Below are positions 44,328 to 57,000 of a stretch of 64,000 nt of DNA, in pieces. Each line of letters opens with the position of its first letter. Position 1 is the stretch's first letter. This stretch comes from Haematobia irritans (lineage: Eukaryota > Arthropoda > Insecta > Diptera > Muscidae): NCBI RefSeq assembly GCF_050003625.1, contig NC_134401.1, positions 63,581,242-63,645,241 on the forward strand. Direction: 5' to 3'. Below the pieces are notes generated by a model that worked only from the letters and a program-made list of their open reading frames with translations, did not search any database and was not told the origin of the DNA. The translations under genes and the position numbers were made by a program.

Positions 44328-45588
44328 ACAGGTTGGCTGATAAGTCCCCGGTCTAACAAAGAAAAACACATTTTTTTTGTCAAAATTCGTTTTTATTATT
44401 CAACATAGTTCCCTTCAAGAGCGATACAACGATTATAACGACCTTCCCATTTTTTGATACCATTTTGTTAGTACTCCTTCGGTTTTGCCTCAAAATAGGC
44501 CTCAGTTTCGGCGAGCACCTCTTCATTGCAGCCAAATTTTTTCCCTGCGAGCATCCTTTTGAGGTCTGAGAACAAGAAAAAGTCGCTGGGTGCCAGATCT
44601 TTTAGAATACTGTGGGTGAGGAAGCAATTCGAAGCCCAATTATGAATTTTTGCCATCGTTCTCAATGGCTTGTGGCACGGTGCGTTGTCTTGATGGGACA
44701 ACACCTTTTTCTTCTTCATATGGGGCCGTTTTGCCGCGATTTCGACTTTCAAACGCTCCAATAACGCCTTCTCAATATAATCGATAAAAATTATTCCATG
44801 CGCATCCCAAAAAACAGAGGTCATTACTTTGCCAGCGGACTTTTGAGTCTTTCCACGCTTCGGAGACGGTTCACCGGTCGCTGTCCACTCAGCCGACTGT
44901 CGATTGGACTCAGGAGTGTAGTGATGGAGCCATGTTTTATCCATTGTCACATATCGACGGAAAAACACGGGTGTTTTACGACTTAAAAGCTGCAAACACC
45001 GCTCAGAATCATCAACACGTTGTTGTTTTCGGGCAAATGTGAGCTCGTGCGGCACCCATTTTGCACAGAGCTTCCGCATATCCAAATATTGATGAGTGAT
45101 ATGACCAACACGTACCTTTGATATCTTTAAGGCCTCTGCTATTTCGATCAACTTCATTTTACGGTCATTCAAAATCATTTTGTGGATTTTTTGATGTTTT
45201 CGTCGGTATCCAACTCTTTCGGGCGTCCACTGCGTTCACCGTCCTCCGAGCTCATTTCACCACGCTTGAATTTTGCATACCAATCAATTATTGTTGATTT
45301 CCCTGGGACAGAGTCCGGAAACTCATTATTAAGCCAAGTTTTTGTTTCCACCGAATTTTTTCCCTTGAGAAAACAGTATTTTATCAAAACACGAAATTCC
45401 TTTTTTCCATTTTTTCACAATAACAAAAGTTGCTTCACAAAAGACGCTCTATCTCACAAACTAATTGACTTACAGACGTCAAATTTTGACACGAATCATT
45501 TGAAGGTTGGTACTATATAAAAATAATATGCATTTAATACTAGCGACGCCATCTATGTGTCAGACCGGGGACTTATCAGCCAACCTGT
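44328..45588 (-). mobile_element. Himar1-like (irritans subfamily) mariner, copy B, full span
   Basis: ACAGGTTGGCTGATAAGTCC at the left and its complement GGACTTATCAGCCAACCTGT at the right, with TA at 44326-44327 and 45589-45590. The length of 1261 bp is close to the roughly 1.29 kb of Himar1. Both ends are much better kept than those of copy A. Confidence 0.95.
44406..45410 (-). pseudogene. mariner transposase pseudogene, copy B
   Basis: The whole DD34D transposase can be followed from the ATG at 45410 to the C terminus near 44406, but it is broken. A one-base loss in the A-run right after the ATG shifts the frame. 45387-45175 reads IKYCFLKGKNSVETKTWL and GKSTIIDWYAKFKRGEM. A second one-base loss near 45190 shifts the frame at IKK. 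45178-44468 carries the helix-turn-helix (IEIAEALKISKVRVGH), MDKTWLHH, HQDNAPCHK and LAPSDFFLF, so all three catalytic Asp are present. About 11 residues are deleted after FIDYIEK, a short stretch near 44620 is read out of frame, and a stop follows EAKPKEY near the C terminus. Inactive. Confidence 0.92.
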
Positions 45589-45658
45589 TATACTCCTTTT
45601 TGGTTTATTTTCTACATAAAACTTTTACAACGTTTATTGTTATCATTTTAAATTCAAA

Positions 45659-45880
45659 CAAGTATAGACGGCCGTAAGTTCGGCTAGGCCGAATCTTACC
45701 ACCATGAATTGCGTAGAAACTTCTACGAAAGACTGTCATCCACAATCGACTTACTTCGGTTGTGGTAATTCTTACCGATGCCAAGGTATCTTAAAACCGG
45801 GGACCGGTTTAACATATATAGTTGTGGACCGATATGGACCACTGTTTGTATGGTTGTTAGAGACCCGGCTGATATTAGCC
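45659..45880 (+). mobile_element. DINE-1-like element, copy 3, 5' fragment only
   Basis: CAAGTATAGACGGCCGTAAG and the following GCGTAGAAACTTCTACGAAA match copies 1 and 2. It enters the tandem region (GTGGACCGATATGGACCA) and stops at GAGACCCGGCTGATATTAGCC, followed by an (AAAT)n run. The right end is missing. Confidence 0.8.
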
Positions 45881-46017
45881 GTGTAAATAAATAAATAAAT
45901 AAACTAACGCTAACTTTAACTTATTTTTATTGGAAAAAATTTGTTTGCTTGTAGTTAAATTTTATTACTTTTATCGAAATTTTCCACAGCTTAATGAAAT
46001 CTTAGTTTTTTTAAGTA

Positions 46018-46591
46018 CCCAGCAAAAAAAGCGTCGCCAAAAAAGTAATGAAAATGTTCTTTTTGGTTCCGGAAGTGGTGCAAAATTGACGCAGAAGCGA
46101 TGAATTTAACATGGGCTTGTCATAGGACGGAAGTCCTCCATTTCAACAGCCGTTGCACTGAATTTGCATCACTTCTTTAGGTGCGATCCGAATTCAATGT
46201 TTTGGACGTTAATTCAAAAATTCTGTGATATTTTGTCAAATAAAGATTGTTTTTGGATTTTTTTTTTATTTTTAATGGATTCTAACGCTTATCGGAAACG
46301 TTTGACCTCAAATATTTTCAAAAATTCAAAATTTTTTCAGATTGGATTTAGCATTTTTTTTCGACAAAATTTAAATGATTTGTACCATTTTATGAATTCT
46401 TACTCTGTTTTTAACCTATTTGAAGCAAAAAAAGTTAAAATTACTCATTAAAAGTATGAAACAACCAAGTTATAAAAAAATTGAATTAAAAGAACTTCCT
46501 GGGTAGTTCAAATAAAGAACATCATTCGAAGTGCATCTTCTGGAAGTGCTTTTAAAGTTGTGCCTTTGGAAGAACTTCCAAATTTGCTGGA
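46018..46591 (+). mobile_element. CCCAGCAAAA-family MITE, complete
   Basis: CCCAGCAAAAAAAGCGTCGC at the left, AATTTGCTGGA at the right, TA flanks. Nearly collinear with the 42027 copy throughout, so the 570-590-bp unit is the family standard. Confidence 0.85.
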
Positions 46592-46816
46592 TAGTTATGT
46601 CTCAAAAATTTTATAAACTCAACGTGAGTATAAAGTTCAATGACCGTACACATAAGATAAGTATAGGTCCTATATATACTATTCGTCCGATTTACACTCT
46701 GATGACCACAGAGGCGAATGTTCTACAGAGATTTACTTAATTCTAGAATTACATGCTAGAATTAAGATTACATAAAAATCGCTTAAGATTTAGAAAATGT
46801 CTCATATTATTCCCTA

Positions 46817-47448
46817 CACTGAAAAAAATATTCTCGTGAGGTCAAAGATTTCATGTCTTTAAAATACGAATGTAAATTTTGCTTAGCATAGAAGACGCTT
46901 TTCTCTAATATAAAGATTTTTTCCTTATCCAAAAGTCGATAAGTCGTATTGTCCTTATAATTAAGTGATTTCACTTAAAAATGGGTATCATAACATGAAA
47001 GAAAAAATGTTTGGGCTAAGGTCAATTTGACTCAGAAAAATTCTTTAAATTTAATGAAATTGTCTTTAAATTTGTTGTCTTTTTGCATCTTGACTACAAA
47101 GCAAAAAATCGTTCAAATATAGGACATGTTTTTCAACACTTTATTTTAAAGACGTTTTTTACTTGAAACATAGCATAATTTCTACTGAAAGTCGAGTCTT
47201 AATTAGGAAAATAAAGTTGTCGTTAACTCGTTTTTAAAGGACTTTAATAGCATACGACGAAAAAAGCTGAAAAAGCGAAAAATTAAAATTAGCTTCCTGG
47301 AAAAAAGTACACAAAACCCAAATTTAAAAGAGAATTGTGTCTTAAAATTATCCTTACTTGTATTCTCCGCGTCTTTGGCGCGGAATCAATACCAAATTTT
47401 TAAAGTAAAGACAAAATCTTTGGAACCGGGCATGCTTTTTTTTCAGTG
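46817..47448 (+). mobile_element. CACTGAAAAAAA-ended MITE, copy 3 (reference, complete)
   Basis: CACTGAAAAAAATATTCTCG at the left and CATGCTTTTTTTTCAGTG at the right, with TA at 46815-46816 and 47449-47450. 632 bp, no coding capacity. It shows the uninterrupted state of sites that carry insertions in copy 1. Confidence 0.85.
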
Positions 47449-47454
47449 TAACAT

Positions 47455-47645
47455 TGAGCCATGTCCTAGGGCATTAGCGGGTCTAAAGAGTTTGTAGAAG
47501 TATAAAAAATGTTGTCCGATTCGTTTCAAATTTAAATATTTGGATATGGGTATAATATATAAACCTTTTTATATAACATAGTTCCCAACAAACTTGAATA
47601 ATTTGAGATGGTATCGAAAATGTAGATCAACATAAAGGTGTAGGG
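47455..47645. repeat. Relic related to the right interior of the hAT-like element
   Basis: CTAGGGCATTAGC, GGTATCGAAAATGTAGATC and the order of blocks match 22225-22385. No terminal repeats are left. Confidence 0.55.
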
Positions 47646-47648
47646 TGA

Positions 47649-50600
47649 CTTTTCTTACTTGTTTTTTATTTACTCCAGTTACAATGTACAAAAAATAGAA
47701 AAAAGTTATAATCTAATTGAACTAAATTTTAATTTCTTACAAAATAGTTCAAAATTTCCCAAATTTGTAAATTTTACTAAAACTTTGTCCATCTTGAACT
47801 CCGCATTATTATTTCAATTCTATAAAATTACGTTAGTGCTATGTTAGCAAATAGACTTTTGAGCCGTGCTAGGGACATACTTGTCCCTGCAGTTAAAGAA
47901 AAGATATTTCCAATTTACTTTCTATTAACTTGAAGTTAACGCCTAACGAAGCTGCATGATAATGGTCAGTGAATTGTCATTCTTATAACAACTCTTATTG
48001 AAAATCTCAAATAATGGACTACACATTAGTTCAAATTGTTTCCGCTATCTGACGCTAACCTGCGGTAGCAGTCGGCTTAGTACACAACTGATGCAGTTGC
48101 CGCATCATGTCTAGGACTTTTCATGGCCAAATAAAATAATGGAAATTGTTTGAAATGTTTGCAGATCCATTTCTCACCTAAAGACGAATTTACCATTAAA
48201 AAGCTATTTCAGAAACCGAAAATTTATTTTTTTCTTGTGCTTTAAAATGAAATCCGAAGTACTGAAATATCATCACACCTGAAGAACTAAAGCGAATTTA
48301 ATGCATCAGAAACTTAAAGAGATGACTATGGTAAGTCCATGAAAAAGTTATTGCTTCTGATCCGCTTTTGCACCAATTCCGGATCCAAAATGAACATTTT
48401 CACTCCGTTTCTGGCTACGCTGTTTTTGATCGGCAGGAGTAAAAGTTTTGGAAATAGAAATAGGAAATAGTTTTGCTATTTAATTAAAATTTGCAGCTTT
48501 CATATACCTCAAACATCAAGTCGGGGATGCCTTTGTGCTTCAAATGTCAATTCTCAGATCAATATTTTCATATGTTGCAATGTGATAAATTAAATCACCA
48601 AGTTAGAATATCTTTCTATTATATTTTGGGACATAGAAATCTCCTAATCCAAATAAAAATATTGTGAAAGTCAAAGAAATGATGTTCCGTAGATACACCT
48701 CTGAAATGTATGTTGCTTTGCTGAAGACATCAAACAATTCGTATTATGGAACGCTAGTAAGAATGCTTAATATCAGCAATACTGATGGATTTAACCATCG
48801 TTGAAGAATCTTGTATGTTTTGTCTGGGTATGCTCACGATAGGTCCAGTATGCCTTACTTTTAATGTTAGAATAAAAATTTTAAACTGCTTTGAAAGCTA
48901 TATGATGTAAACATTTCTTTTATATGATCTCTAGTACTCTCCCATATTCACTTGTATTCACTATTTACCCCATACAGGAGTCTTAAACGGTATATGTGAC
49001 GTTCTCTTTGGGCAATATGCGTTTGTTGAAACCCGCTTGTTCGGAAAGTAGCTATTGTCGCATTTTCCCTACCTATATAAGCACTCCCAATGTTCAGGAG
49101 GTTATTATGGTATAGAATAATGAGTTCAAAAAGTACTAAAGACCCGTTTTCTGTATGTATATAATGTACCCTTCCATTATATCCAATTCAGCACCATAAA
49201 GTAATCTGTTAAATAATCGATAGATTATATTGGGCATTACCAGTTGAGCATGAAATCGATAAGAAAGACGCTGTCTCTCTCACAGAAAATAAATGAGAGA
49301 GAAATTCAAAAATATAATCCAGGGACCATTTAATTTTGTTATCTAAAAGTAATGTACAAAATAGTGTCTCTAGCAAAACTAAACAAAAACACACACTTAT
49401 GATCGGAATAGAGTTTCGGTGGTTACGCGTAATGCATAAAAAGATATGATATAATCGTAAGGTGAAGTTTGGTTTACTGAACAAAAATAAGCAAAGTCCC
49501 GCTAGAAGACGTCACAAAAATTCCACTTCTCATAATTTGTTTAGTTGTTCTCTGGGTTGCAAATGGTTTGGTCGGACACGGAGTTCTCATAGGGTAATCA
49601 AAACGAAAGAAAAATGTAAGTAAAAAATTAGTAATAATTCTATTATATAGCAACTATATTTATTTCATATTTATATTCAAATTTCAGGTGCAGTTTATTT
49701 ACTTTCTAGCAGGATTGGACCTCCATAACAACACATACGCCTAACAATGCAGCGACAAAAGAAGTGCCAATTTGAAAGTAAATGCGTCTTACCACGAATA
49801 TTAAAATAATTCCTTGTTGTTTGTATAGTCATAACTTAATTATTTTACTTATAAACTAAATAACATATTTAGTTAAAGTCCAAATATAAATTTGGCTTAA
49901 TAAAAAACTATAAAAATCATTCTAGCAAAATTAGTGCTTATTTAGCTAGCATTTTTTCACTATCCTTTTCAGTGGGTAGAGAAGTGTGTACAAATTATGT
50001 GTGAATTTTCAGCTACCAAATTGGTGGTTATCGATAATGCAGAGAATAGTCTATTGGTTATATTCAGCGACATGTTCTCGTTAAACTCTCCGCTAAAACA
50101 CATGGGGTGTAATGCGGAGCGTAAGTAGGGGTGTTTATAAATTAGTAGCTATATAGTTAGGTATTCGCTGCTTCCCAGAACAAGCGGGAATAGTTGTCTA
50201 TATATAAATGTGTGTGTGTGTGCGGGTATGAAATGCTATTTTGTTTATATTATATTGCTGTTTAATTTTTGTATTTACAAAATTTTTAGTTCAACAATTT
50301 GTTCCTCTTGTTTGCCTTTAGTCTTAGAGTTATGATGAGTGTTGTTTTTGGAGTGCAACATGGGATAACAACATGAACATAATTTCAACAAATTCAGGCG
50401 AAACAAAACGAAAAAGAAGTGAAAACAATCCGGCAACTTCTCGTAGTAGTTGAAATTTTATATTGCTTCTCCAAGGATATGAAGGTCCTATATATACTCG
50501 AACATGCATTTATGAAAATACTTTTATATTCGAGTCTAACTTTGGGTTCGCATGTAACTGAAAGTGGACCGAGTAGAAGTGAAGATCAAATAGAGTGTAA

Positions 50601-50971
50601 CGACAAAAAGGCGAACCCGCCATGAAATAAAATGTGGGCCATGAAATAAAATGCAGGTTTTTAGAAAATTTAAATTAAATTTTTTACTAAGTGCATTATG
50701 ACAAAATGTGTTAAAATAGATGTAGTTAACACATTTTTCCAAATTGAAAAAAAAGAAAAATTATTAAAATGAATACTCTTTTGGATGTTGTTGTTTCATA
50801 TTTCGAAGAAAAAAATTTAACTTAACAATTAGTAAAATGTTTTATGTGATATACGAAGTTGAATTAGAAAATTATAAACAGAATTTAAGTGATATTTGTG
50901 CGCATTTTGAAATTAATAAAATTGTGTTCTTCATTTATATGTAGGTTGGTTTTTTTCTGTCATTATTACTT
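47649..50971. other. Long non-coding stretch with few repeats
   Basis: At 48360-48432 a fragment of the CCCAGCAAAA family (TTGCACCAATTCCGGATCCAA...TGGCTACGC). A (TG)n tract at about 50208-50224. No frame with family resemblance. Ordinary intron-like DNA. Confidence 0.45.
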
Positions 50972-52107
50972 CCCAGCAAAAAAAGAGCTTCCAAAAAAGT
51001 ATTTTGGATCCCCAATCTGTGATCCGGAAGTAGTGCAAACTTGGATCATCTCTAATGAATTTTACATGGGCTTGTCATAGGACGGAAGTACTCCCTTTTT
51101 GGATCCTTTGCATTGCTTTAGAAGTTGTGCCCTGGAAGTTAATTTGAATGAAGAAATTTAAAAAGCGAAAAAAAAAAATTTTTCAACTAATTTCACTTTT
51201 TTTATCCATATTTTTTATTACACTATTATTTTCCTATTATCTAATTTTTTACAATTTGAAAACCTTTTTCGCTCCGAGTTTTAACCTGAGTTTGTTGGCA
51301 CCATAACAGAACGCCTTAGCACACTCAGCCACAAACGCCATTGAACATAAAGCGTCGAAAGGTCAATTCAAATGTTTGTGATATGATCGTAATACGACAC
51401 CAAGGAATAACATTCTAATTGCTTCTCGATATGTTCTTTATTAGTATGAAAGAAAAAATAAGAAACGCAGGTTCAAATCTCACCAGCGGCAATTTTTTTA
51501 TCAAATATTTTTCTAAAAAATTATTTTTTTATGTCATGTATCGTTTTTATTTTTTATTTTCGGCATATATTTTCGTATAAATATATTTTTTCCATTAAAA
51601 ATCAACCAAAAAAAAAATTAAAAATTCTCGCAATTTGCAAAACCTTCTCAAAAGAACTTCCATGGAAGCGAAAAAGTCAAACGGCACAGGTTCAAATCCC
51701 AGCGGGGATGAAATTTATTTTTTTTAAATTATTTTTTTACTTTTTTATTAATTTCTATTTTTTATTAGTTTTCTATTTTTTGTAAAATTTAACTGTACAA
51801 AATTTGCACTTAAAATAGCCTGATTGCGTTCTTTCTGATACTTGTCCACAAGGACTGCATCGGAACTAGAAAAAAATCATTGGGGGATCCCAAGATGCGC
51901 TTTAGAAGAAATGTTTGTGGACTTGTCCAAAAGGACTGCATCGGAAGTGGAAAAAAATTATTGGGGGTTCCCACGATGCGCTTTAGAAGAAATGTTTGTG
52001 GACTTGTCCAAGAGGACTGCATTGGAACTTGAAAAAACTCGATGGGGGATTCCGGGATGGGCTTTAAAAGAAATGTTTGTGGAACAACTTCCAATTTTTT
52101 TGCTGGG
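50972..52107. mobile_element. CCCAGCAAAA-ended element, long variant with 81-bp triplication
   Basis: CCCAGCAAAAAAAGAGCTTCC at the left; TTCCAATTTTTTTGCTGGG at the right. The first 200 bp resemble the short family (GTGATCCGGAAGTAGTGCAA, TTGTCATAGGACGGAAGTAC) but the rest is different and about 1.1 kb long. Near the right end an 81-bp unit is repeated three times. Confidence 0.7.
51840..52082 (+). repeat. 81-bp tandem repeat, three units
   Basis: ACTTGTCC occurs at 51840, 51921 and 52002, exactly 81 bp apart. Units read ...AGGACTGCATCGGAA...TGCGCTTTAGAAGAAATGTTTGTGG. Frames stay open on both strands because 81 is divisible by three. Confidence 0.9.
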
Positions 52108-53516
52108 TTCATGCTATTAAATTGAAAAAAAAAAATAATTAAAATAAAAAATATTTTTCCACCATAGGCAAAATTTAAATAAACTCTCGACATTTTTAAT
52201 GAGCTAAAGAAAAGCTAAATGGCTAGTACGAAATGTCACTATGATCTTCTTATACAAAAAAACAAACATAAGTATAATAAACAAAAACATAAACATAAAA
52301 TAGTTGTCAGAATCAGATACATAATTTCCGATAAAGTAACACGGTTGTGACAAACATGAAAACATTTGAGATGATCATAATCTTTCTCTGGATGTGGCAA
52401 CGATGAAACAACACCATGTTTAGAACAACAATCAGCGTTCATGATTTAAAAAGAGAATGCTTATAATCAGGCCTGTATAATTTAACAAGTAATGGAAATC
52501 ACAGACTGTGGGATTCGCCTCCCGTCTTGATCGATTTTTTATTCTCTTTTATATTGGAATTTAGTTTTTCAAAATGTTTGTTAAATCTTTCTTTTTAAAT
52601 ACCACACATTTAAGTTTACTCAAATCCTGGAAAACATGTAATATTCCACCGCTGCCGATTAAGTCAAAATTCCTAATTTCGACTAAAATGTAGCCGGGAA
52701 CTAATGAAAATATGTTTATTAAAATATGAAAAAAATATTATATTTGTTGAGTTTTCTGTCACAAAACTGTCTTTTTTATCCAAACTAATTCAAATCTATT
52801 ACGTTTCTATGAAAATCTAACAAAAATCATGCACCGCAGTGGTGAATAAAATTAAAATGTGACTGACAGATTGGTTGTACAATTAATCCCATGGTGGCTC
52901 GGATACTTCTAACCTTTAACTGGTGAGGTGAAATTTTTTTGCGTAATTTGGGATCTGGGGTAAATTTTTATTTTTATATCGGTTCTGCCATCAAGCCAAC
53001 CCAATGGATGCAGAAACTGAGGGTGAGCCGCCGCTGAAAAAATTGGGTCGGCCTCATTTTCTTTTTTTTTTATTTGAATGAATTTATTCTTAAAAATTAG
53101 AAATCTAATATTTTCCAAAATCGTCTTGACGTATATTTTGTGCACTTATACTGCAGAGTTTTGTGTGGGAAGTCAAAATATAGTAGGTACCATCCCTTAG
53201 AAGATACACAATCGACTTAGTGGATATGTTCACCATATTCGAACGCCTAAACACACTCATCCACCTATGGAGTCGAACCTAATACTAAGTATTTCTCGAA
53301 ATATTCTTTATTATTTTGAATACAAAAATATAGAACGCAGATGCGCATCTCGCCTGCCAGCAAATAACTCGAAGTCTAAAAAGCAATGAGAATATTTTTT
53401 TGAAGTGGTGGTTCCGGAAGTAGTGCAAAATTGCCTGAGAAGCAAAAAAATTTACATTGGCTTGTCACACAGCGAAATCTTTATAAGCATTTGCTGCATT
53501 GATTACACATCAATTC
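52108..53516. other. Non-coding stretch with hairpin MITE and CCCAGC-family fragments
   Basis: About 52230-52395 holds a hairpin MITE relic (ATGATCTTCTTATAC ... GAGATGATCATAATCTTTC). About 53395-53470 matches the CCCAGCAAAA family (GGTTCCGGAAGTAGTGCAAA). No coding evidence. Confidence 0.45.
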
Positions 53517-53520
53517 TTAA

Positions 53521-54029
53521 CCCTTTCACTACCGAAATAAGCCTAATATTAGAACTTTAATTTTTCTTCTGTTTTTACTTGTACTAAACAGCATATAGAA
53601 CAAAAATTGTCATTTTGAGAACCTACCTCAATTACTTCAAGAGCTGTATGAGCTTGTTCTGAAAATTTGATTTTCGAATTGTGACCAAATGGCCTTACGA
53701 AAATAAGAGCTATATGGTCTATAATATCTTTCACAGTGTGAGAAAAAATACAAAAAAGAACCGGTAAAAGTATCAGCTATAGTTTTTCTATAAATGTCCA
53801 TTTACTAGAAACATACAGTAGAAAAATTGTCTCAAATTTTCGTATTTTTCGTTTATTGCTAAAGAAGTTTATAAAAATGAATTTTAATGCTCACCAATAT
53901 GGAAAATATTTATAGCTTATTAAGATTAAAGCCTCTACTTTAAAATAACGTAAATCGAAACTAGGTGGGAAAATAGAATTTGGTGTCTTTTTCGAATGTC
54001 CTTCTATGTGGACATCGGTAGTGAAAGGG
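53521..54029 (+). mobile_element. 509-bp piggyBac-like MITE, complete
   Basis: TTAA|CCCTTTCACTACCGA at the left and TCGGTAGTGAAAGGG|TTAA at the right: 15-bp perfect inverted ends with TTAA duplications at 53517-53520 and 54030-54033. A CCC start and TTAA target are the piggyBac signature. No transposase is encoded. A partial reverse copy is at 3970-4250. Confidence 0.9.
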
Positions 54030-54033
54030 TTAA

Positions 54034-57000
54034 GATTTAAGATAAAGTAAAAAACAACAAAAAATCTTCTTTCAGGTCTGCCGGGAAATGAAAATTTCCA
54101 TTCTTTTATTTGTATTTATTGAAAAAAAATATTATTTAAAATTATTGCGAAAACTGCATAAGATTTTTATATATCACCCCAAAATAACTTTTTGTGAAGC
54201 GAAAATTAAGTTTATCTCTAGAAGAGAATTTTGGTATGTACTCTAAATGTAATAACTTACGAAGAACTTCCAAATTTGTTCTGGTAAAAGTATATTTTAC
54301 TAAATATTTTTATAATATTGTTTTTTTTTTCTTCAAGTTATGCATATATATTTTTTTTAATAATAATACAATTTTGTCATTTACATTACTATTTTCAGCA
54401 ATGTAAAAACTGTTTCAGCTTAAAACCGTATGACGTTTCGGAACTTCCATATTAGAATAATTTCGATGATTTCACCAAACCCGGTGTGAAGTACACTTCG
54501 ACTTTCCCAAAAAAAGTGTAACATTTTGATTTTAAATTCATTATTTATTTTTTACTTTTTATTGAATTTCTGCGAGTATTTTTTCTTATGACATATCATT
54601 GTATGAAACAAATTTATTGCTTAAAATAGCGAAATTGTGCATGTTAAAAGACTTGTCAAAAGGGCTTCATAGAAATACCTTCAAAAAGTATTCTTGGATG
54701 AGTTTGAACAGTAATGTGTTTGCAACAACTTTTAATTTTTTGCTGAGTTCATTTAGAGTTTCCATTGAAATTGTATCTTATCTTGTGATAAACTCTCCGA
54801 AACCCTTCCCAAGAAACTAATTTTTTATTATATGTTTTAACTTATAAATTTATCACATTTGAAGAAAATGTATTAACAAGTAATATAGTTATGGGATATT
54901 TTTATTTTTATGACAAAAAAGTTCAAATTTATTCATCTTCTGCTTTTTTATTCAATGCTAAAGGAGGCGCGCCTAATTTGATGATGAGTATTTCATAGAT
55001 GTACATCTACAGAGACAAAAATTTCATGAAAATTTTTCCAATTAAAATCTTAATTGAGTTTTAAAAAATATTCAATTAAAAATTTAATTGAATCAACAAA
55101 TTTTTTAATTGAAATAAAAATCACTCACACAAATTAATAGCATCAAATAATTTTTTAATTGGATCAATTAATTTTTTAATTGAGTGTCAATTAATTTTTA
55201 ATTCATACCATCATTTTCGTGATTGAAGACGTTTCAATTAAAAAATTAATTGGATCAATGAATTTCGTGATTGAATCAAAACAGTATTTTTTTGTGTGTA
55301 CATCATCCATGAAAACTCTAATATGATATTAATACGAAAAATCGTTGAAAATGAGCCACTAGTTAAAACAAAAGAATATTCAAGCCTAATAAACGCGGTA
55401 CAACTCAGTGTTCCTACTAAAGTTGCTTTGAAAATTTGGGGGGAAGATGCAATCTCGCCACTTGTTCTTGTTGCTGGTCTGCGTTTTCGGTATATATGTA
55501 TGCTTTCTTCTTTTTCATATACATATACGTTTGAGTGTGTGTGTGAGAGAGTTAGTTCACTTGTGTATGGTAAAATCCTTTTGGCAATTAATGCTATGCT
55601 CGTTTGCTTTTTTGAACTGTTTACTCAAGGACAACAATAATGGCAGTTACTACGAAATGGGTGCATGTGCCAAACAATCCCTGTAGAAGCAGTAGTGGTG
55701 CACTGACTAATGTCCACATATACATATATATCTGACGTTTGCACGTTAGATTGTGCACGTGTGTGTATAGCCGTGCTTCCATATGTGTGTGTGTGTTAGT
55801 GTGTCATCACAGTTATATCACGCTCCCAGCACTCATCATCAACATTTGTCCTGAATAAATGTTCATAAAATTGGATTTGTTGACAGTACAGCGACTACAT
55901 GTTCGCTCACTTGTACTTGCAGCAGACTCACCCGATGCACGAGTGTGAGCGTTCATGTAAATGTGAATGTTTATAAAAGCTAATGTTCGCTTTTAAGTGT
56001 GCATTGCTTTGCTGGGTACACAGTATTCGTCCTTACATACATACATAGATGAACGCACACATTCCTATTTGCATGGGTCTGTATATTCTGCATGCATTCT
56101 ACCAAGTGTGTCAATGTAATGTTAGTGATGCTGTTGTATTCCTGCTGCTATTTTGGAGAATGACAAAATTTTATCAATTTCGTTTGTCGTGATTCAATTT
56201 AGTGGCATTATGCATTTATGAATGCTTGTCTCGCTTGCGAAAGGACCCATGCATTTATGGCTGTGTTTACTGCAAATAAACAATAATTTCCAATTGGTCG
56301 AATAGGTGAAATTTTAAATGAAATTAAATTTTTTATTTTACGCATTGAATATTTTGGGTAGCAACTTGCTATTTGAAATTTAGCTAAATTAAAAATTTTG
56401 ACATTCATTCGAATCGAAATGGCTTAAAGTTAAACTAAAGAGAATTTAGTCGATAAGATACAGCCTTGTGCTTTAAAAATGAGCGAACATACATACATAG
56501 AAAGAATTTTGATATTTCTTTATTCACGAAATATGGATATTTCTTTATACACGAAAATGATGGTATCAATCAAAGAATTAATTAGAATTAAAAAATATTT
56601 GTTTAAAACCTTTTAGTAAAACAAATTTTCGAAAAAATAAATAAATATAAAAAATCAATTAAAGCTTCAATTAATTGTGGTCGAAAGATTCCATTATCTC
56701 TTTTTAATCAGCCAAATAATTATTTATTGAATTAATGTATTTTATTTATAATTATTTTTCCTTTAAATGAAATAATTTCCTGGTAATTCTAAAGAGTTCT
56801 TATGAGCCCAAATTTAATGAACCAATGAATTTAATAATCATTTCCCAATAGAATTTTGAATTGTTTTATTTAAAGGAGATATTTTTTGTTTTTATTCAGT
56901 CTGTTTGTTTCAAAATACGTTGATCATCTATTATGCGCATTCGAGACTGTTGTTTTACGAAGTATATTATTGTACTCTAGTAAATACATGTAACGATACT

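Noticed and set aside
51810..52193. 127-codon minus-strand frame with PQTFLLKRI repeats
   Set aside because: Three copies of an 81-bp tandem unit inside a MITE-like element; open on both strands.
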